DNA of 64,000 nucleotides from Lenzites betulinus (Eukaryota; Basidiomycota; Agaricomycetes; Polyporales; Polyporaceae). Both the position numbers and the translations under genes were made by a program. The notes under the pieces are model-generated. The model saw nothing but the letters and a program-made list of their open reading frames with translations, was not told the origin of the DNA and ran no database searches. The stretch spans positions 124,001 through 188,000 of the forward strand of contig JABYQU010000044.1 in the NCBI GenBank assembly GCA_022264855.1. The letters are read 5' to 3'. This document shows positions 1 through 10,968 of the stretch, piece after piece. Within the stretch, counting starts at the first letter, position 1. Every line of letters starts with the position of its first letter.

Positions 1-197
1 AGCTGCTGCGAGCCATGCTGCGGCTTCTGTACTTGGGGTGCGGACCACACCAATGCTGCTTCCGAAGTGCGTATACGTCTTAGTATCTCATCGGCCCTAC
101 GCTCCTCTACAGACAGATTTCGCTGATAAGCAGCGTCAACACGTAGCGCCCTGTCGTCCGCGATGAGCTGCTGACGGTTCGATAGGTAATTGTCCAT
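1..197 (-). CDS. Adenosine-deaminase-like protein (ADGF/CECR1-type), N-terminal fragment
   Basis: The reverse strand opens with ATG at 197 and reads MDNYLSNRQQLIADD onward, without a stop, to the window edge (65 codons plus two bases). The sequence aligns residue by residue with the first exons of the two adenosine-deaminase-like genes at 15637 and 18248: a short (K/R)R-x-(E/Q)LIA-(E/Q)DR head, then EER-x-ADEILRRIRT-x-E. It is therefore a third paralog whose catalytic barrel lies outside the window. The family hydrolyses adenosine to inosine. No signal peptide is visible, so a cytosolic location is inferred. A TATA-like element lies about 66 bp upstream. The assignment rests on paralogy inside the window, because no catalytic residue is present here. 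Confidence 0.8.
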   Translation of the reverse strand, partial: MDNYLSNRQQLIADDRALRVDAAYQRNLSVEERRADEILRRIRTSEAALVWSAPQVQKPQHGSQQ

Positions 198-808
198 GGT
201 CGATGGAGGGAGTTCAGGGACTGAGGCCTGAGGTTCGAGGAGCTCGCAGCCTTGAAGCAGCCTATATATACTCAAGAGGGAGTCATCCCTCCCCTGGCGC
301 AGCTTCGTCTGATGGATACACATGACACACTGTATATCTCCGTGTATGTATGCCGTCTACTGCGGCCTACAAGCATAAACTTCTGCAAGCTCTAGATGTC
401 CTTGTGACGTTACCCGACACCGTAAGTACCGTCAGAGACAGAGCAGCACCTATTTTTCAGCGTGTATCTCATAAGCTTTCTCTGTTCACAGTTCATTGCA
501 TAGACAGAGACAGACATGGAGACCAGTGCAGAGTGAGCGTACAGACATAACCGAACATCCGTGTTGACCGTGAAGCAGCAGGAACGCTACACAGGCGCCC
601 AATGTGCAGGGGAGACGCCCATGGGCTCGAGCACGTGGCATTTTGACTCGATAGATCTAGGCGATCTCTGGCGCGCGATCGCGGCGCTGCAGACAAGCCC
701 AACTTTCTCGGACTCCACTCCGCCTCACTCGACTTTCTGCACCTCAGACTGACCACACAAACCTACCGCCATAGACGCAGTAAACCAGATTGCGACATAC
801 ACCAACAC
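198..808. other. Divergent intergenic region
   Basis: This 611-bp stretch separates the leftward adenosine-deaminase-like gene from the rightward eIF2B beta gene and should hold both promoters. Apart from the TATA box at 263-270 I see only short overlapping frames with no codon pattern or splice structure. Confidence 0.5.
263..270 (-). promoter_or_regulatory. TATA box of the truncated adenosine-deaminase-like gene
   Basis: TATATATA on the reverse strand, 66 bp upstream of the ATG at 197. The spacing resembles the other TATA-ATG distances in this window (50-100 bp). Confidence 0.5.
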
Positions 809-2178
809 ATGGCTTCTGAAACACGTACAATTCCCGGCCACAAAGCCGTTGAAACCTTGGTGGCGAAGCTGCGACGGAGGTCAGTGTGGTCGCGCATAGT
901 GCCCTCACGCCCCTACTCACCACACATTCGTGGCGTAGACAGGTCGTAGGATCCCGTGAGGCGGCCCTCGAGACTGCCATCGTTCTCCGACAGGTCGTGT
1001 CAAAGGCGCGCTTTACGAACATCCAGCAGCTGATCACCATCATCCGCGAAGTCGGGAGGAGGTTAGCGGAAGCCCAGCCCAAAGGTACGCCCCCAATCAA
1101 TCCCGCTTCTTCTCCCATAGCTGAAGGTTTACGTCCCTGCTTAGAACATTCCGTCGGAAACACCGTCCGGCGCGTCCTGCACAACGTCCGGGAGGAGTAC
1201 AATTCTGCGGCGAAGGCTGGGGCGACGTCTCGCAATGTCTACTCGATCGGCAAGTTCGTCCTCCAGGGCCAGCCCCGCAAGCAGAGTGGTGGCGCCGCGA
1301 AGTCGGACGCACGAATCACGCTGAAGGAGAACGACGCGGAGGATCCGGACTCCTTCGCGCGAACGCTCAAGCCCGTGCTTATGGAGGCCATCCAAGACGT
1401 GCTCGACGAACTGGAGACGGTGTACGACAACGTCTCAAAGAACGCGAAGGACCATGTTCACTCTGAGTACGCCACCCCCACGCCATGCATACTATACTTT
1501 TCTAACTCTGACTCCACACAGTGAGATCATTCTGACAATTGGACACTCGAAAACCGTCGAGGCGTTCCTCAAGTCCGCGGGACACTACCGCAACTACACC
1601 GTCATCGTCGCCGAGACCGCCCCGTCATACCAGGGTCACGAGATGGCGCGCTCGCTCTCCGCTGCGGGCCTCTCCACCTTCCTCGTCCCGGACTCCTCCA
1701 TCTTCGCGATCATGTCCCGCGTGAACAAGGTCATCCTCGGCGCGCACGCGATCCTCGCCAACGGCGGGCTCTTCGCGATCTCGGGCGCGCTGCTCGCCGC
1801 GACGGCCGCGCGCGCGCACTCGACGCCCGTCGTCGTCTGCGCGGGCCAGTTCAAGCTCACCCCGCTCTGGAACCTCTACCACGAGTACGGCGCGCTCGAC
1901 TTCGCGGACCCGAGCAGCGTGCTCGGCTTCGAGGAGGGCAAGCTCGTCGAGCGCGTCGACGTCGTGAACCCGTACTACGACTACGTCGGGCCCGAGCTCG
2001 TCGATGTGTTTATCACGAACGACGGCGACCACCCGCCGTCGTCGGTGTATCGGTGCGTCTTCCCTTGCCTCGCCTTGCCGACGCGCGCGGTGCGCGGTGC
2101 GAATGCTGATGGGTTGTGTACGCTTCTCTACGCAGGCTGATCAAGGAGACCTACGACGATGATGACCACGAGCTCTAA
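809..2178 (+). CDS. GCD7: Translation initiation factor eIF2B subunit beta
   Basis: Spliced product of 378 aa in five exons (809-879, 939-1084, 1121-1466, 1522-2052, 2136-2178), all introns GT...AG. eIF2B is the cytosolic guanine-nucleotide exchange factor that recharges eIF2 with GTP; beta is one of its regulatory subunits. The N-terminal helical part carries VGSREAALETAIVLRQVV. The C-terminal Rossmann-like domain shows EIILTIGHSKTVEAFL, VAETAPSYQGHEMA, NKVILGAHAILANGG and FKLTPLWNLYHEYG, all typical of the eIF2B alpha/beta/delta family. Length and the acidic ending DDDDHEL fit beta. The ATG at 809 lies directly upstream of an open frame that splices cleanly into the conserved region. The downstream neighbour is convergent. 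Confidence 0.9.
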
Positions 2179-4324
2179 AGCCCGCGAGCGCAGCCCCGCG
2201 GCCCCCCGTCGATCCGCGTATCACGCAGCCCCAGTGTCCCCTTCGCCCCCTCACCATTCCAGCATCTCCAGCCACAGCCTATACCTTGAAGTCGACATCT
2301 GGCAAGCGCGGGAGAGCCTCGGAGCGCGGGGCGCCTGCCCTCCCGCGTCCCTCCCCGGCCTTTAGCTTTATTTCTCGCTCCTCGCTCTCCTCGGACTCGA
2401 ACCCGGAGGAGGCCCGCCCGCGCCGGGGCTGTGCCGGCGCGGTGGGGCGTCTGCACGGGGACCACGAGGGCCTTGTCTGCAGAAGACGCGAAGACGTGCG
2501 CTGGGAGTGGGACGCGTTCCGGTGACTTCGGGGGATGGGGCAGCGTGCGGGTGCGCTGGGCTGGGCGGGCTCCCACTGCCCAGCGCTGGCACCGGCCGGG
2601 GTTCTCTGATCGTGGGCTGTGGGTCGGATTGGCCGAGTGCGGGGAGATGGGCGCGTGTGGCGAGGGGGCCGTGCTCGCGCGCGGGGACTTGGATTGGGTG
2701 TGCTACACGGACGTCGCGTGTGCTATTTTGTATCGCTATTCCTAGACGGCGTAGAGGAGCGTGAAAGGCAGTCATAATACATGTACTTCTAACGGCTATA
2801 TCTTACGACCAGTAGCGTCGTCTTTGCGTGCGTGTGGTGCGTGTGGTACTACCGGTGATGCCTGGCAAGCTCCCGACCCGCCCCGGGCTTCTAACCACGC
2901 CCACCGCTGCACGCATGCTTTATTACTCAAACGAGGTACTGGAAGCCCCGCGTTCTCCTACAGCTCCCCTAGTACGTACTACTATCAATGCCCGCGCGAC
3001 CAACTGACCTAGCGCGCTCCGAGCCGGACTCGGAGGTGTCCACAACGCTGCCCATTGCCCACATCCCCGCGTCCCCCGGAGCCTAACTGAGCACCGTGCA
3101 CGCACACGCTGCAGATCGACCCGCAGCACCTGCAGTACGTACGCATGTGCCTATGTATGAGCGCATACCCATGTCCAAGATGCGTATACGCGGGGCGTGC
3201 GGGGTGGAGCCCTGGGACGTGAGTGTATGCATATCGCACCTAGCGCGACAGCCTCGCTTCTATCCATGGCGTCCGGGTGCATTGGCAACGGGGAACGGGG
3301 ACGGCGGGGTGCGAGCGAGCGAGCGATGCATCATGCAGAACGAGCGGGGTACGTACAGCGACACATACGAGCCAGGTAGTAGTAGCAGTACTGTCCTGCG
3401 GCGGGCGGGGCGGGCGAGTCGACGAGGCGGCGGTAGCAAGTACTAGTATCAGCAGCGGCAGCGTCCCGAGTCCGTATACACATCCACATCTGACATCCAT
3501 ACCGGCGGCACACCTCTGGATCCTTTTATTCCTTCAATCCTTCGACCCTTCTACCCTTCGACCCCCACCCTCGACCGGCACCCCCGGGCGCCCCGAGGCT
3601 CCTATTTTCCTTCTCTCCCGACCCCGACCCCGAGGCGCGGCCGGGGTGCGCTCTATATTCTAGCCCACCGCGTCACCTTGAGGGTCCGTCCGTTTGCGCG
3701 TCATCCCGCGCCCGTTCACTGTTTGCTCGCCGCGTGTGATCAGCGCCGACGCTGGACGGCCCCACACCGCCTGAGCAACACGAGCACCGAGCCGGAGCGC
3801 TTGATGATCCCTGTGCGCCAGGAGGAACGGGTGTGCTTGACGGGTGGGTCCAGAGGGCGGCCAGACTACCACGGGGGCAGCTTCCGGGGAACGGGACAGT
3901 CTAGAGGCGGACGGGGAGCGGGGAACGGTGAGACAGGGTTTCGAGTTGACTGTATGTTACGTGACGGCGGTGAGGGACACGACGGCGACGGCGACGATGG
4001 CGATGACAGCGGCGGGGACCGGGGCGGGGCGGGCACAGACATAACGAGTGATGGTATAAATGGACCACGGAATGAAATAAACAAAGAGACGCAACAAATA
4101 GGACCGGGGCTGGGAACGGGAACAGCAGAAGCGGAAGCCGCGGGGGGACGGGGGCGGGGACGGGGACGGGGAGTGAGAGGGAGAATGAGAGTGGGAGTGA
4201 GAGTGGGAACAGCGAGGGATACAGTGGGGCTGAAAGTATTGCGCGTGCGCGAAAGTGCGTGGAAGACCATAAGAGAGCAGTGCGGGATGGACAGAAGGGG
4301 GCGAGGTGTGGCGGAGCGAGGCGA
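2179..4324. other. Long GC-rich convergent intergenic region with a G-tract cluster
   Basis: Over 2.1 kb separates the convergent ends of eIF2B beta and the G-gamma gene. Several open frames occur, but they are Arg/Pro/Gly-rich products of GC bias and match no family. At 4142-4171 five runs of four or more G separated by AC or C make a strong G-quadruplex-type motif. This is followed by a mostly purine GA-rich tract to about 4215. A TATA-like sequence at about 3650 follows a pyrimidine-rich stretch (3530-3640), but I could not build a gene downstream of it. Confidence 0.5.
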
Positions 4325-4926
4325 TCATTGGATGAGACAGCAACCCTTGCCCGCCGCGCTCTGGTTCTGGTAGGGATCGTCTGCGCGTGGTACGGGTCCC
4401 CATACTGATGGTACCTGTGAGATAGAAGTCAGTATGCGCGATATATGGGCATGCAAAGTTGGATCCCGGTGAACTGTATCACCCGTTGTGAGAGCTGTCC
4501 CGGGATGGAAGGCGGCCGGTCGACAGAGGCATGATTGCACTGTCCAACACTTGGAACATAGAGCAATGCATGCTCCCTGAAGGCAGTTCTGGCAGGAGAT
4601 GCACCTTCCGACCGGCGCGATCCTCGAGCAGCCCTCGCAGGCGATGAACGCCCGTGATATACGGGTACAGGAGGCCAGACGGGAAACGGTACGCACAAGG
4701 GGATCTTTTGTGGTCTTGCAATAGCGAATCAGACTGGGGGGATTAACGCAGGATTAGAATCGTCTGAGGATGCGAGGGTGCGAGGGGGAGCTGGGACTCA
4801 CCTGGCGGAAGCCTCGCTCACTCTTATCCGTGGCCGCGCAAGGTCCTCCCTGAGGCGCTGGTTGTGTTCGGTGAGGCGACGGAGCTTGAGCTCGGACATG
4901 GACTGCTTGTGCGGACGCGAGTTCAT
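4325..4926 (-). CDS. Heterotrimeric G-protein gamma subunit
   Basis: Spliced product of 83 aa in three exons (4926-4802, 4733-4697, 4414-4325). It begins [20 protein letters not shown], continues [15 protein letters not shown] and KTTKDPL, then VPSVWGPV, and ends GKGCCLIQ. The N-terminal helix, the pairing segment and the C-terminal CLIQ CAAX box with an adjacent cysteine are diagnostic of fungal G-gamma. The CAAX cysteine is prenylated and the neighbouring one may be palmitoylated, anchoring the beta-gamma dimer at the plasma membrane for pheromone or nutrient signalling. Intron 2 (4696-4415) is 282 nt, far longer than others here, free of stops and a multiple of three; see findings. A good branch-point sequence (CTGAC) precedes its acceptor. 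Confidence 0.9.
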
Positions 4927-5993
4927 GGTTGGCAACGAAGCGTGTGCAGAGCGACCGCGGGCTTATTTCGTGCGAGGAGGGGGGGCGAAGTGACAAAGGC
5001 TGTGACCGCAAGCGGTGCTGGCGGCGAAGGGAGTGCTGGTGAGCGGAAGGGGCTGGGCAGAGCTGGCGAATACGTCGGGGATGAGCAGGGCAGCGGGGAC
5101 GGGGCTCGCGGCGGCGGCAACGATACTCACAGGCCAGTGGAGGATCAGAGGAAGAGAGAGAGGAGGGCTCGAAGGCTGAGTCCCACGCCCGATCCGACTC
5201 CCACCTGCGCGCTCCTCCACATGTAGTCTGATCCAGATTCCAGCCAGCCGGCCGTTGCCGCCAGGGCTCGGACAAGCTCAGGCCCCGTCCTCCTCACGCC
5301 GCCATGCCATCCTCCATCATCCTCCATCTTTTGTTCTCAGTCGCTGCAGCAGACAGCTGCTTGCAGACGTCCCGCTGCGGTCGTTATCCGTTACTGCAGC
5401 CATCCCGGCACTTTTGTGTGCACGCCCTTCCCGTGTGCCTGACGCCGCCACGTGCTACTACTACGCCTGCTTCCCGATCTTCCCTGTGCCGCTTCGGCAC
5501 ACCCCCGCTCCCCGACGGCCCCGACGCGCGACCATCACGTTGAATATTGGTGGCGTGCCCAGACGCGTTCTCTGCTCGCAGATAGATGTGTCGAGGTCTG
5601 CTAGCTGACCCAGTGTACACTTGCCACGTCCATGTAAATCGTGCAACGTCCTGACATTCATCGGACATCCGGAGTTCGGGCTCCGCGGCCTCTCGTAACA
5701 TGTACACCATCGTCAGCAAGGTGCTGAGCGTGTCATTGCGTGCCGTTATATGACTAGTCATCAATGCAAGTTAATCTTAGCCACAACGGCATCCTCTAAC
5801 AAACAAACAATAAATAGCGTGTGGTAGATCTATCTGTCGACGTGTGATTGAACGGAATAGTACAGTGTTGCTAGTATGTATGTCCATGATCAAGTAACCT
5901 CCCGTTTTACAGAGGTCCAATAAAAAGGAATAAGCTAACCGCGCGTCCGGTGTCGGCGCTCCGCGCTCCTTGGCCACCTCTTGTAGGCCGAGC
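4927..5993. other. Upstream region of the G-gamma gene; no gene seen
   Basis: About 1.07 kb between the G-gamma start and the stop of the next leftward gene. Open frames here are short, Pro/Arg/Ser-rich and lack plausible splice partners. It presumably holds the G-gamma promoter and 5' UTR and the 3' UTR of the orphan gene. Confidence 0.45.
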
Positions 5994-6721
5994 CTACCAC
6001 GCAGCATAGAAGTCCGCCTCCGCCCACCGCTGTGAGCAAAACACCGGCGCGCCGTCCGCCCAGTCCGCATACGGCCCCTGCGCCTCCAGCCGCGCCCGCT
6101 CCGCGCGCCCTACCCCGTGCGCATAGTCGACCGACGCGCACAGCACGTCTGCCCAGACGTCGATCGCGCGCGCCGTGCGCTCCATCCACGCCTCCCCGGT
6201 CATGTCGTCGACGGGGTTCCAGTCGTCCTTCCCAACCTCCCGTACCGCGTCTGCGGGGCCCTGCGCGCCGCTGCACGACGGCGCGCGTGAGGCGGAGTCG
6301 TCCGGGCTAGTCGTGGTATCGCAGCCTGTGCCGGACGCGGGACTCGGAGCGGTGCCGTCGAGCTCCTCCAGCCGCTGCAGGTCGGCGGGGGAGAGCTGCG
6401 CGAGGTGGGCCGGGACCACCTCGGGCTCCTCCCCGCACAGCGGCTCGCGGCTCCACCCCATTACGAGCTCTTCGGCCCACCAGCGGGTGCTGCGGGGGCG
6501 GGTGAGCGTCGGGGGACAAAGATGAAGTGGGAGCCAGGGGGAGGGGGTGCTTACCAGACGCTCCGGTCGTCCTCAGGCCCGGTGAGCGCTCGGATGAGCA
6601 TCTCGCTTTGTTGTTGTGCGCTGGTGCGGGATCACGACTAGGTGAGCAGCGGTCTCTGTAAGCGGGGGGACAGAGAGACTCACCTGTATTGCGCGCCGAA
6701 TGTGGCACTATCTGCGCTCAT
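5994..6721 (-). CDS. Orphan fungal protein, function unknown
   Basis: Three exons (6721-6684, 6620-6555, 6489-5994) join to a 199-aa product. It begins MSADSATFGAQY, continues SEMLIRALTGPEDD and RWWAEELVMGW, and ends AEADFYAAW. Both introns are canonical (63 and 65 nt) and the frame closes cleanly, so I regard it as real. The protein is Trp-rich and acidic in its first part, with a Pro/Ser/Thr-rich low-complexity stretch in the middle (about residues 80-115). It has no signal peptide, membrane segment or recognised catalytic motif. I do not recognise the family, which may be restricted to basidiomycetes. A TATATAAGAG element lies about 240 bp upstream. Confidence 0.65.
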
Positions 6722-8055
6722 GATAGTGAAGTTCGAGGTGGGTGCTGAACACGTGGGTGTGTGTAACGATAGTCGAATGCCCGCGGCAGCGCAGGCGAAG
6801 ATGATGGGGTGCTCGTCAAAAAGTGATGGATGAAGTAGTGGCGAGAAGCAGGCGAAGGCGAAGACGTGGTGGCAGAGGAAGCCGTACAATATCGGCCCAA
6901 GCACAGGACAGAGCGGAAGACTGCTGGTATGTGCACATCCGCCGTTCCGCACCGCGCGCCCTCTTATATACGCGCAGAGACCGACCGGCGGGCGTGTCGC
7001 GCCCACCGTGCACAAAGCCCTTTTTGCGCTGGCCGGACCGTCTGACAGGTCGGCCGCGCACTGGCACGAGGCCCCTCAAAAAGACTTTGTTTGGTGCGCC
7101 CCGAGTCCGACCCCAACTCCTCCTTTGCGCTGACATGGGTCATTGACATCGGCGTGGTGCCTGCCTGTCGATCGGTCTCATGCGTTGCGCCTTAGGAGGC
7201 CCACCCGGGCGTGCCGCGAGGGACACGGTACGAGGAACGGGGGACTGAGGAGGACGCGCCCCCCGACGCGCGCGGAGGCCATTGTCCGCTCGCACTGGCC
7301 ATATTAATTCCAGCATACCGGGGCGCAGGAGGATGTCACGGTGCAGGTGAGGCCTAGGGGCGCTGGGACGAATCGCGACGCGGGACGCGGAATGCAGACT
7401 CGGGCTTGCGTCGATCGTGATCGGCGCGCGGGGCGCTGGCGGTAGCACCCGGGGGACCATGCTGTACTAACGCCTACTAATGGGGGAAGAGACTCACTGG
7501 CTGGGATTTTACAGGCACGTTTGGAGGTGATGCAGGCGAGCTCGATATCGTGAGCCACCCGAGTTGCGTGCGGAGCAAGGACAAAGTAGCGCTAAGCGCT
7601 GAACGGGGGGCTGGCAGTCATTGGACGGTACGGTCTCACTTTTCATCCGAGCAGAAAAACGAAAGGCGGTCAAAGAACATTCACATGTGTGTATCCTGAC
7701 TTACATTTGATGCTGTTCGCGGCGCGCCGCCCCGAACCCCTCACGAAGACATTGTTCACGCCTCCCGGACCTCTCACTCGCGATCGCGGGAGCGCAGCGC
7801 AGAATTCGCTGGAGGGGACCTAGCACCCGGATTGCCCGTCGACGCCACTTCGCGATGGCGCAACGTCCACTCGTACGGATACATTCATGATTCACCCGCT
7901 ACACGGCTACATGTGGCCTAGTCTACATATAGGCTGTTGTCTGCCTGTTCTCCTGCTGCGCCAGTCCTTGTACTCGTACCCTCATCTGTGAATTGCGTCT
8001 TGTTACAGGCCCCGTGTGGTCTAGGCGTCCAGGTTCGGTTGCGGAACCCGCGAGC
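6722..8055. other. Intergenic region upstream of the orphan gene and downstream of tryptophan synthase
   Basis: About 1.3 kb. Apart from the TATA element at 6961-6970, I see only weak open frames. A possible short leftward gene at about 7558-7320 begins MAHDIELACITSK and meets a GTGAGT donor, but no convincing downstream exon follows. I do not call a gene. Confidence 0.4.
6961..6970 (-). promoter_or_regulatory. TATA box of the orphan gene
   Basis: TATATAAGAG on the reverse strand, about 240 bp upstream of the ATG at 6721. The distance implies a longer 5' UTR or an unseen upstream exon. Confidence 0.4.
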
Positions 8056-10751
8056 CTAGAGACTCGGAGGGTTCTCGGCGGTGGGAGTCGAGGAGATGAA
8101 CCACCCAAGCCTCTCCTCCCACTTGCCAGGGAGAAGCTCCGAGATCTGCTCCACGTCCTTGTCACCGCGGCCAGACAGGCACTGCACGAGGAGAGACATC
8201 GGTTAGACTAGTGCGGGGGAGTATGTGAGGGCAAGGTACGTACAATAACTACATTTGCGTCCTTCGGCAGGGTCTTGGCGAGGGCCATGCCGCCCCAGAC
8301 GGCATGGGACGACTCGAGGGCTGTACCGCGGAGAGTCAGGAGCCATATCGCGACAGAAAGGAGATAGGGTACGCACCGGGAATGATGCCTTCGAGCTGGG
8401 TGAGCAGGCGGAACCCGCGCAGCGCTTCCTCGTCGGTCGCGACCGTGTACTCGGCACGGCCCGAGTCCTTGAGCCAGGCGTGCTCGGGGCCGACGCCGGG
8501 GTAGTCGAGCCCGGCGCTGATCGAGTGCGTCTCGATGATCTGCCCGGCCGACGACTGCAGGACGTAGGTGCGTACGCCGTGGAAGACGCCGGCGTGGCCC
8601 TTGCTGAGTGTCGCGCTGTGCTTGTCGCCGTTGAGACCTATGATATACCGAAAATTAGCAGGGTTTGAATGCGATAGAACGAGAGGTACGCACCTTCACC
8701 ACCGGCCTCGACACCAATGAGCCTCACGTTCTTCTCGGGGATGAAGTCATAGAACGTCCCGATCGCATTGCTGCCGCCGCCAACACACGCAACGACCGCA
8801 TCGGGGAGCTTCCCGACCTCCTCGCGAAGCTGCTCCTTGATCTCCTGCCCAATGACCCGCTGGAAGTCGCGCACGATCGTCGGGAACGGGTGCGGGCCGA
8901 TCGCGGAGCCGATGAGGTAGTGCGTCGTCGAGAGGTTTGTGACCCAGTCGCGCATCGCCTCGTTCACCGCGTCCTTGAGTGTGCACGAGCCCGAGTGCAC
9001 GGGGATGACCTGCGCGCCGAGCATGCGGATGCGGAAGACGTTCAGCGCTTGCCGGCGCACGTCCTCGGCGCCCATGTAGATGATGCACTCGAGGCCGAAC
9101 CGCGCGCAGGCGGTCGCGGTCGCGACACCGTGTTGGCCGGCGCCGGTTTCTGCGATGATACGGGTCTTGCCTAACCGCTTTGCCAGAAGGATCTGTGGGA
9201 AGTGTCAGTCCATAATCTTGGAGTTATACATTCGGGGGATCGTACCTGGCCAATTGCGTTGTTGATTTTGTGCGAGCCCGTGTGGTTACTACAGACAAGT
9301 TAGAAGGTGTATCAAACCGTCGCGCACAAGTAGGTCTTACAGGTCTTCGCGCTTCAACCAGATCGTGGCACCGCCCGCCTCAGCAGTGAGCTTCTCCGCC
9401 TTGTATAGCCTTGATGGTCGGTTCATGTAGCCATACAAGCTCTTCCACTCCTTTTGGAACTCGGGGTCCTTCATCGCAGAGTTGTGCGCCTCTTCGATCT
9501 CGACCAAGCAATCCCAGAGCGCCTCCGGGACGTATTGCCCTCCGAACTGGCCGAACCGCTGCGGAAGGACGGTCTTGTGCGCAGAGTCCGTGGAGGAGTT
9601 TTGGCTCACGCTCGGCCGTGAGCGCGTGGATGACGCGCGTGTGGAGACTGTGGGGCGCTTTGAGGGCTGGCCCTTCAGGCTGATGTCGCGGCAGTATTCC
9701 TCGACGTTCTTTGCGCGCTGGTCAGAGGGCGCGGTCTTGATGACAGAGATGATGCGGCTGCCGATGACGACGCCGTCTGCGCCGGCGTCCGCGACGAGGT
9801 CGAAGTGCGCACGGGTGGCCACGCCGAAGCCGACTGCTAGAGGTAAGTCGGTATAGTCTCGGACTCGGGAAATCAAGTCGGGTAGTGCGCTGTTCATCGT
9901 TCCTGACACTGACGAGCCCGTGGTACCCATCTGACCGGAGATCCAATGTGTGAGAAAAGTCGTGCGTGCGCAAAATGACTGGGAATATACCTTGGAGACA
10001 ATGTAGATGAATGAGTCCGCGATCGAAGCAAGGAACTCGATGCGGTGTAGTGTTGTGGAGGGTGCGATGAGAGGAATGTATGATAGGCTGCTCATGTGAG
10101 TTACGGGTACATTTTCGAGGCGAAGAACCGCGGGACTTACTTCGCAGTACGGCACTTGTCGCGGAAAGCTACCGCCTCCTCTGGTGGCAGATCAACAACA
10201 ATGAAGCCGTTCGCGCCCGCTTCTGCAGCATCGTGGATGGCCTTGTCTTCTCCGTATGCAATTAGAGGGTTGTAGTATCCTGATGGGACGTTAGAATACA
10301 TGCATTCGTGGAATGCAAGAAGTTATGCGCACCCATCAACAGTACTGGTGCGGTGAGGCCCTTGTTGCGTGCCTCGCGAAGCATACCAAGACATTGGGCA
10401 TAGTCCACGTCGTTCTTCAATGCAACCTATACAATAGGGAAACGTATGTTTAATGGGTCAGCACGACAAGTGGAGTGGGATCTTTTCGACGTACAACGTT
10501 CGTTTCTTGGATTGCAGGCCCATCCGCGATGGGGTCTGAGAACGGCACACCAAGCTCGATGATGTCCGCGCCGCCCTCCTGCATCGCCAGCATAATCGGC
10601 ACAGTGTCCTTCACTGCGGGGTACCCCGCGGTCACGAAAGTGACTAGCGCGGGGCTGGTCTGTCTACGCGGTCAGCGCCGACCTCCCAAAGCAAGCGTGC
10701 AGAACCCACCGAGTTGTTCTTCGTCTCAAAAACGTGTTGGAGGGCGTCCAT
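8056..10751 (-). CDS. TRP5: Bifunctional tryptophan synthase (alpha-beta fusion)
   Basis: A multi-exon leftward gene encodes fused alpha and beta subunits, the fungal arrangement, catalysing the last two steps of tryptophan synthesis in the cytosol. The start is [14 protein letters not shown], spliced to the alpha barrel: [68 protein letters not shown] Ser/Thr-rich linker leads to the beta part: [15 protein letters not shown], the PLP lysine in [45 protein letters not shown] and [12 protein letters not shown]. The C-terminal exon ends ENPPSL. Exon junctions reconstruct these motifs without frame breaks. A TATA box sits about 55 bp upstream. The divergent neighbour is the asparaginase gene, only 217 bp away. 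Confidence 0.95.
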
Positions 10752-10804
10752 GATGTATCGTGTGGTGGGAGATGGGTGTACGAGTCAAGGTCGCGCACCA
10801 GTCA

Positions 10805-10811
10805 TTTTATA
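10805..10811 (-). promoter_or_regulatory. TATA box of tryptophan synthase
   Basis: TATAAAA on the reverse strand, about 55 bp upstream of the ATG at 10751, inside the 217-bp divergent promoter shared with the asparaginase gene. Confidence 0.55.
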
Positions 10812-10968
10812 AGTGAGAGTGGAATCCACAAATCGGGTGGATTACAGATCCCGATCGTGCGCCCTAATCTAATCTAAGCGGTGCGCCGAGTCAAAAGGCA
10901 GGCGCAGTGTTCAGAGCCTCCATCTCAACCGCCAGCCCCTGCCTCGCACGACGCCGGCATCTATCGCC

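Noticed and set aside
3678..4373. Forward 231-codon Gly/Arg-rich open frame
   Set aside because: It runs antisense into the last exon of the G-gamma gene and consists of low-complexity GC-rich repeats without any domain. Openness is explained by base composition.
4325..4696. Separate reverse-strand gene with a ZZ- or B-box-like cysteine cluster
   Set aside because: The frame is the second intron plus the third exon of the G-gamma gene, with a good donor, branch point and acceptor. Kept only as a possible retained-intron isoform.
7140..7558. Small leftward gene starting MAHDIELACITSK
   Set aside because: A good donor follows the first exon, but every acceptor gives Pro/Arg-rich sequence without family match, so support is too weak.
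8665..9174. Forward 169-codon frame inside tryptophan synthase
   Set aside because: It is the antisense shadow of the beta-subunit exon, which carries all the conserved motifs on the other strand.
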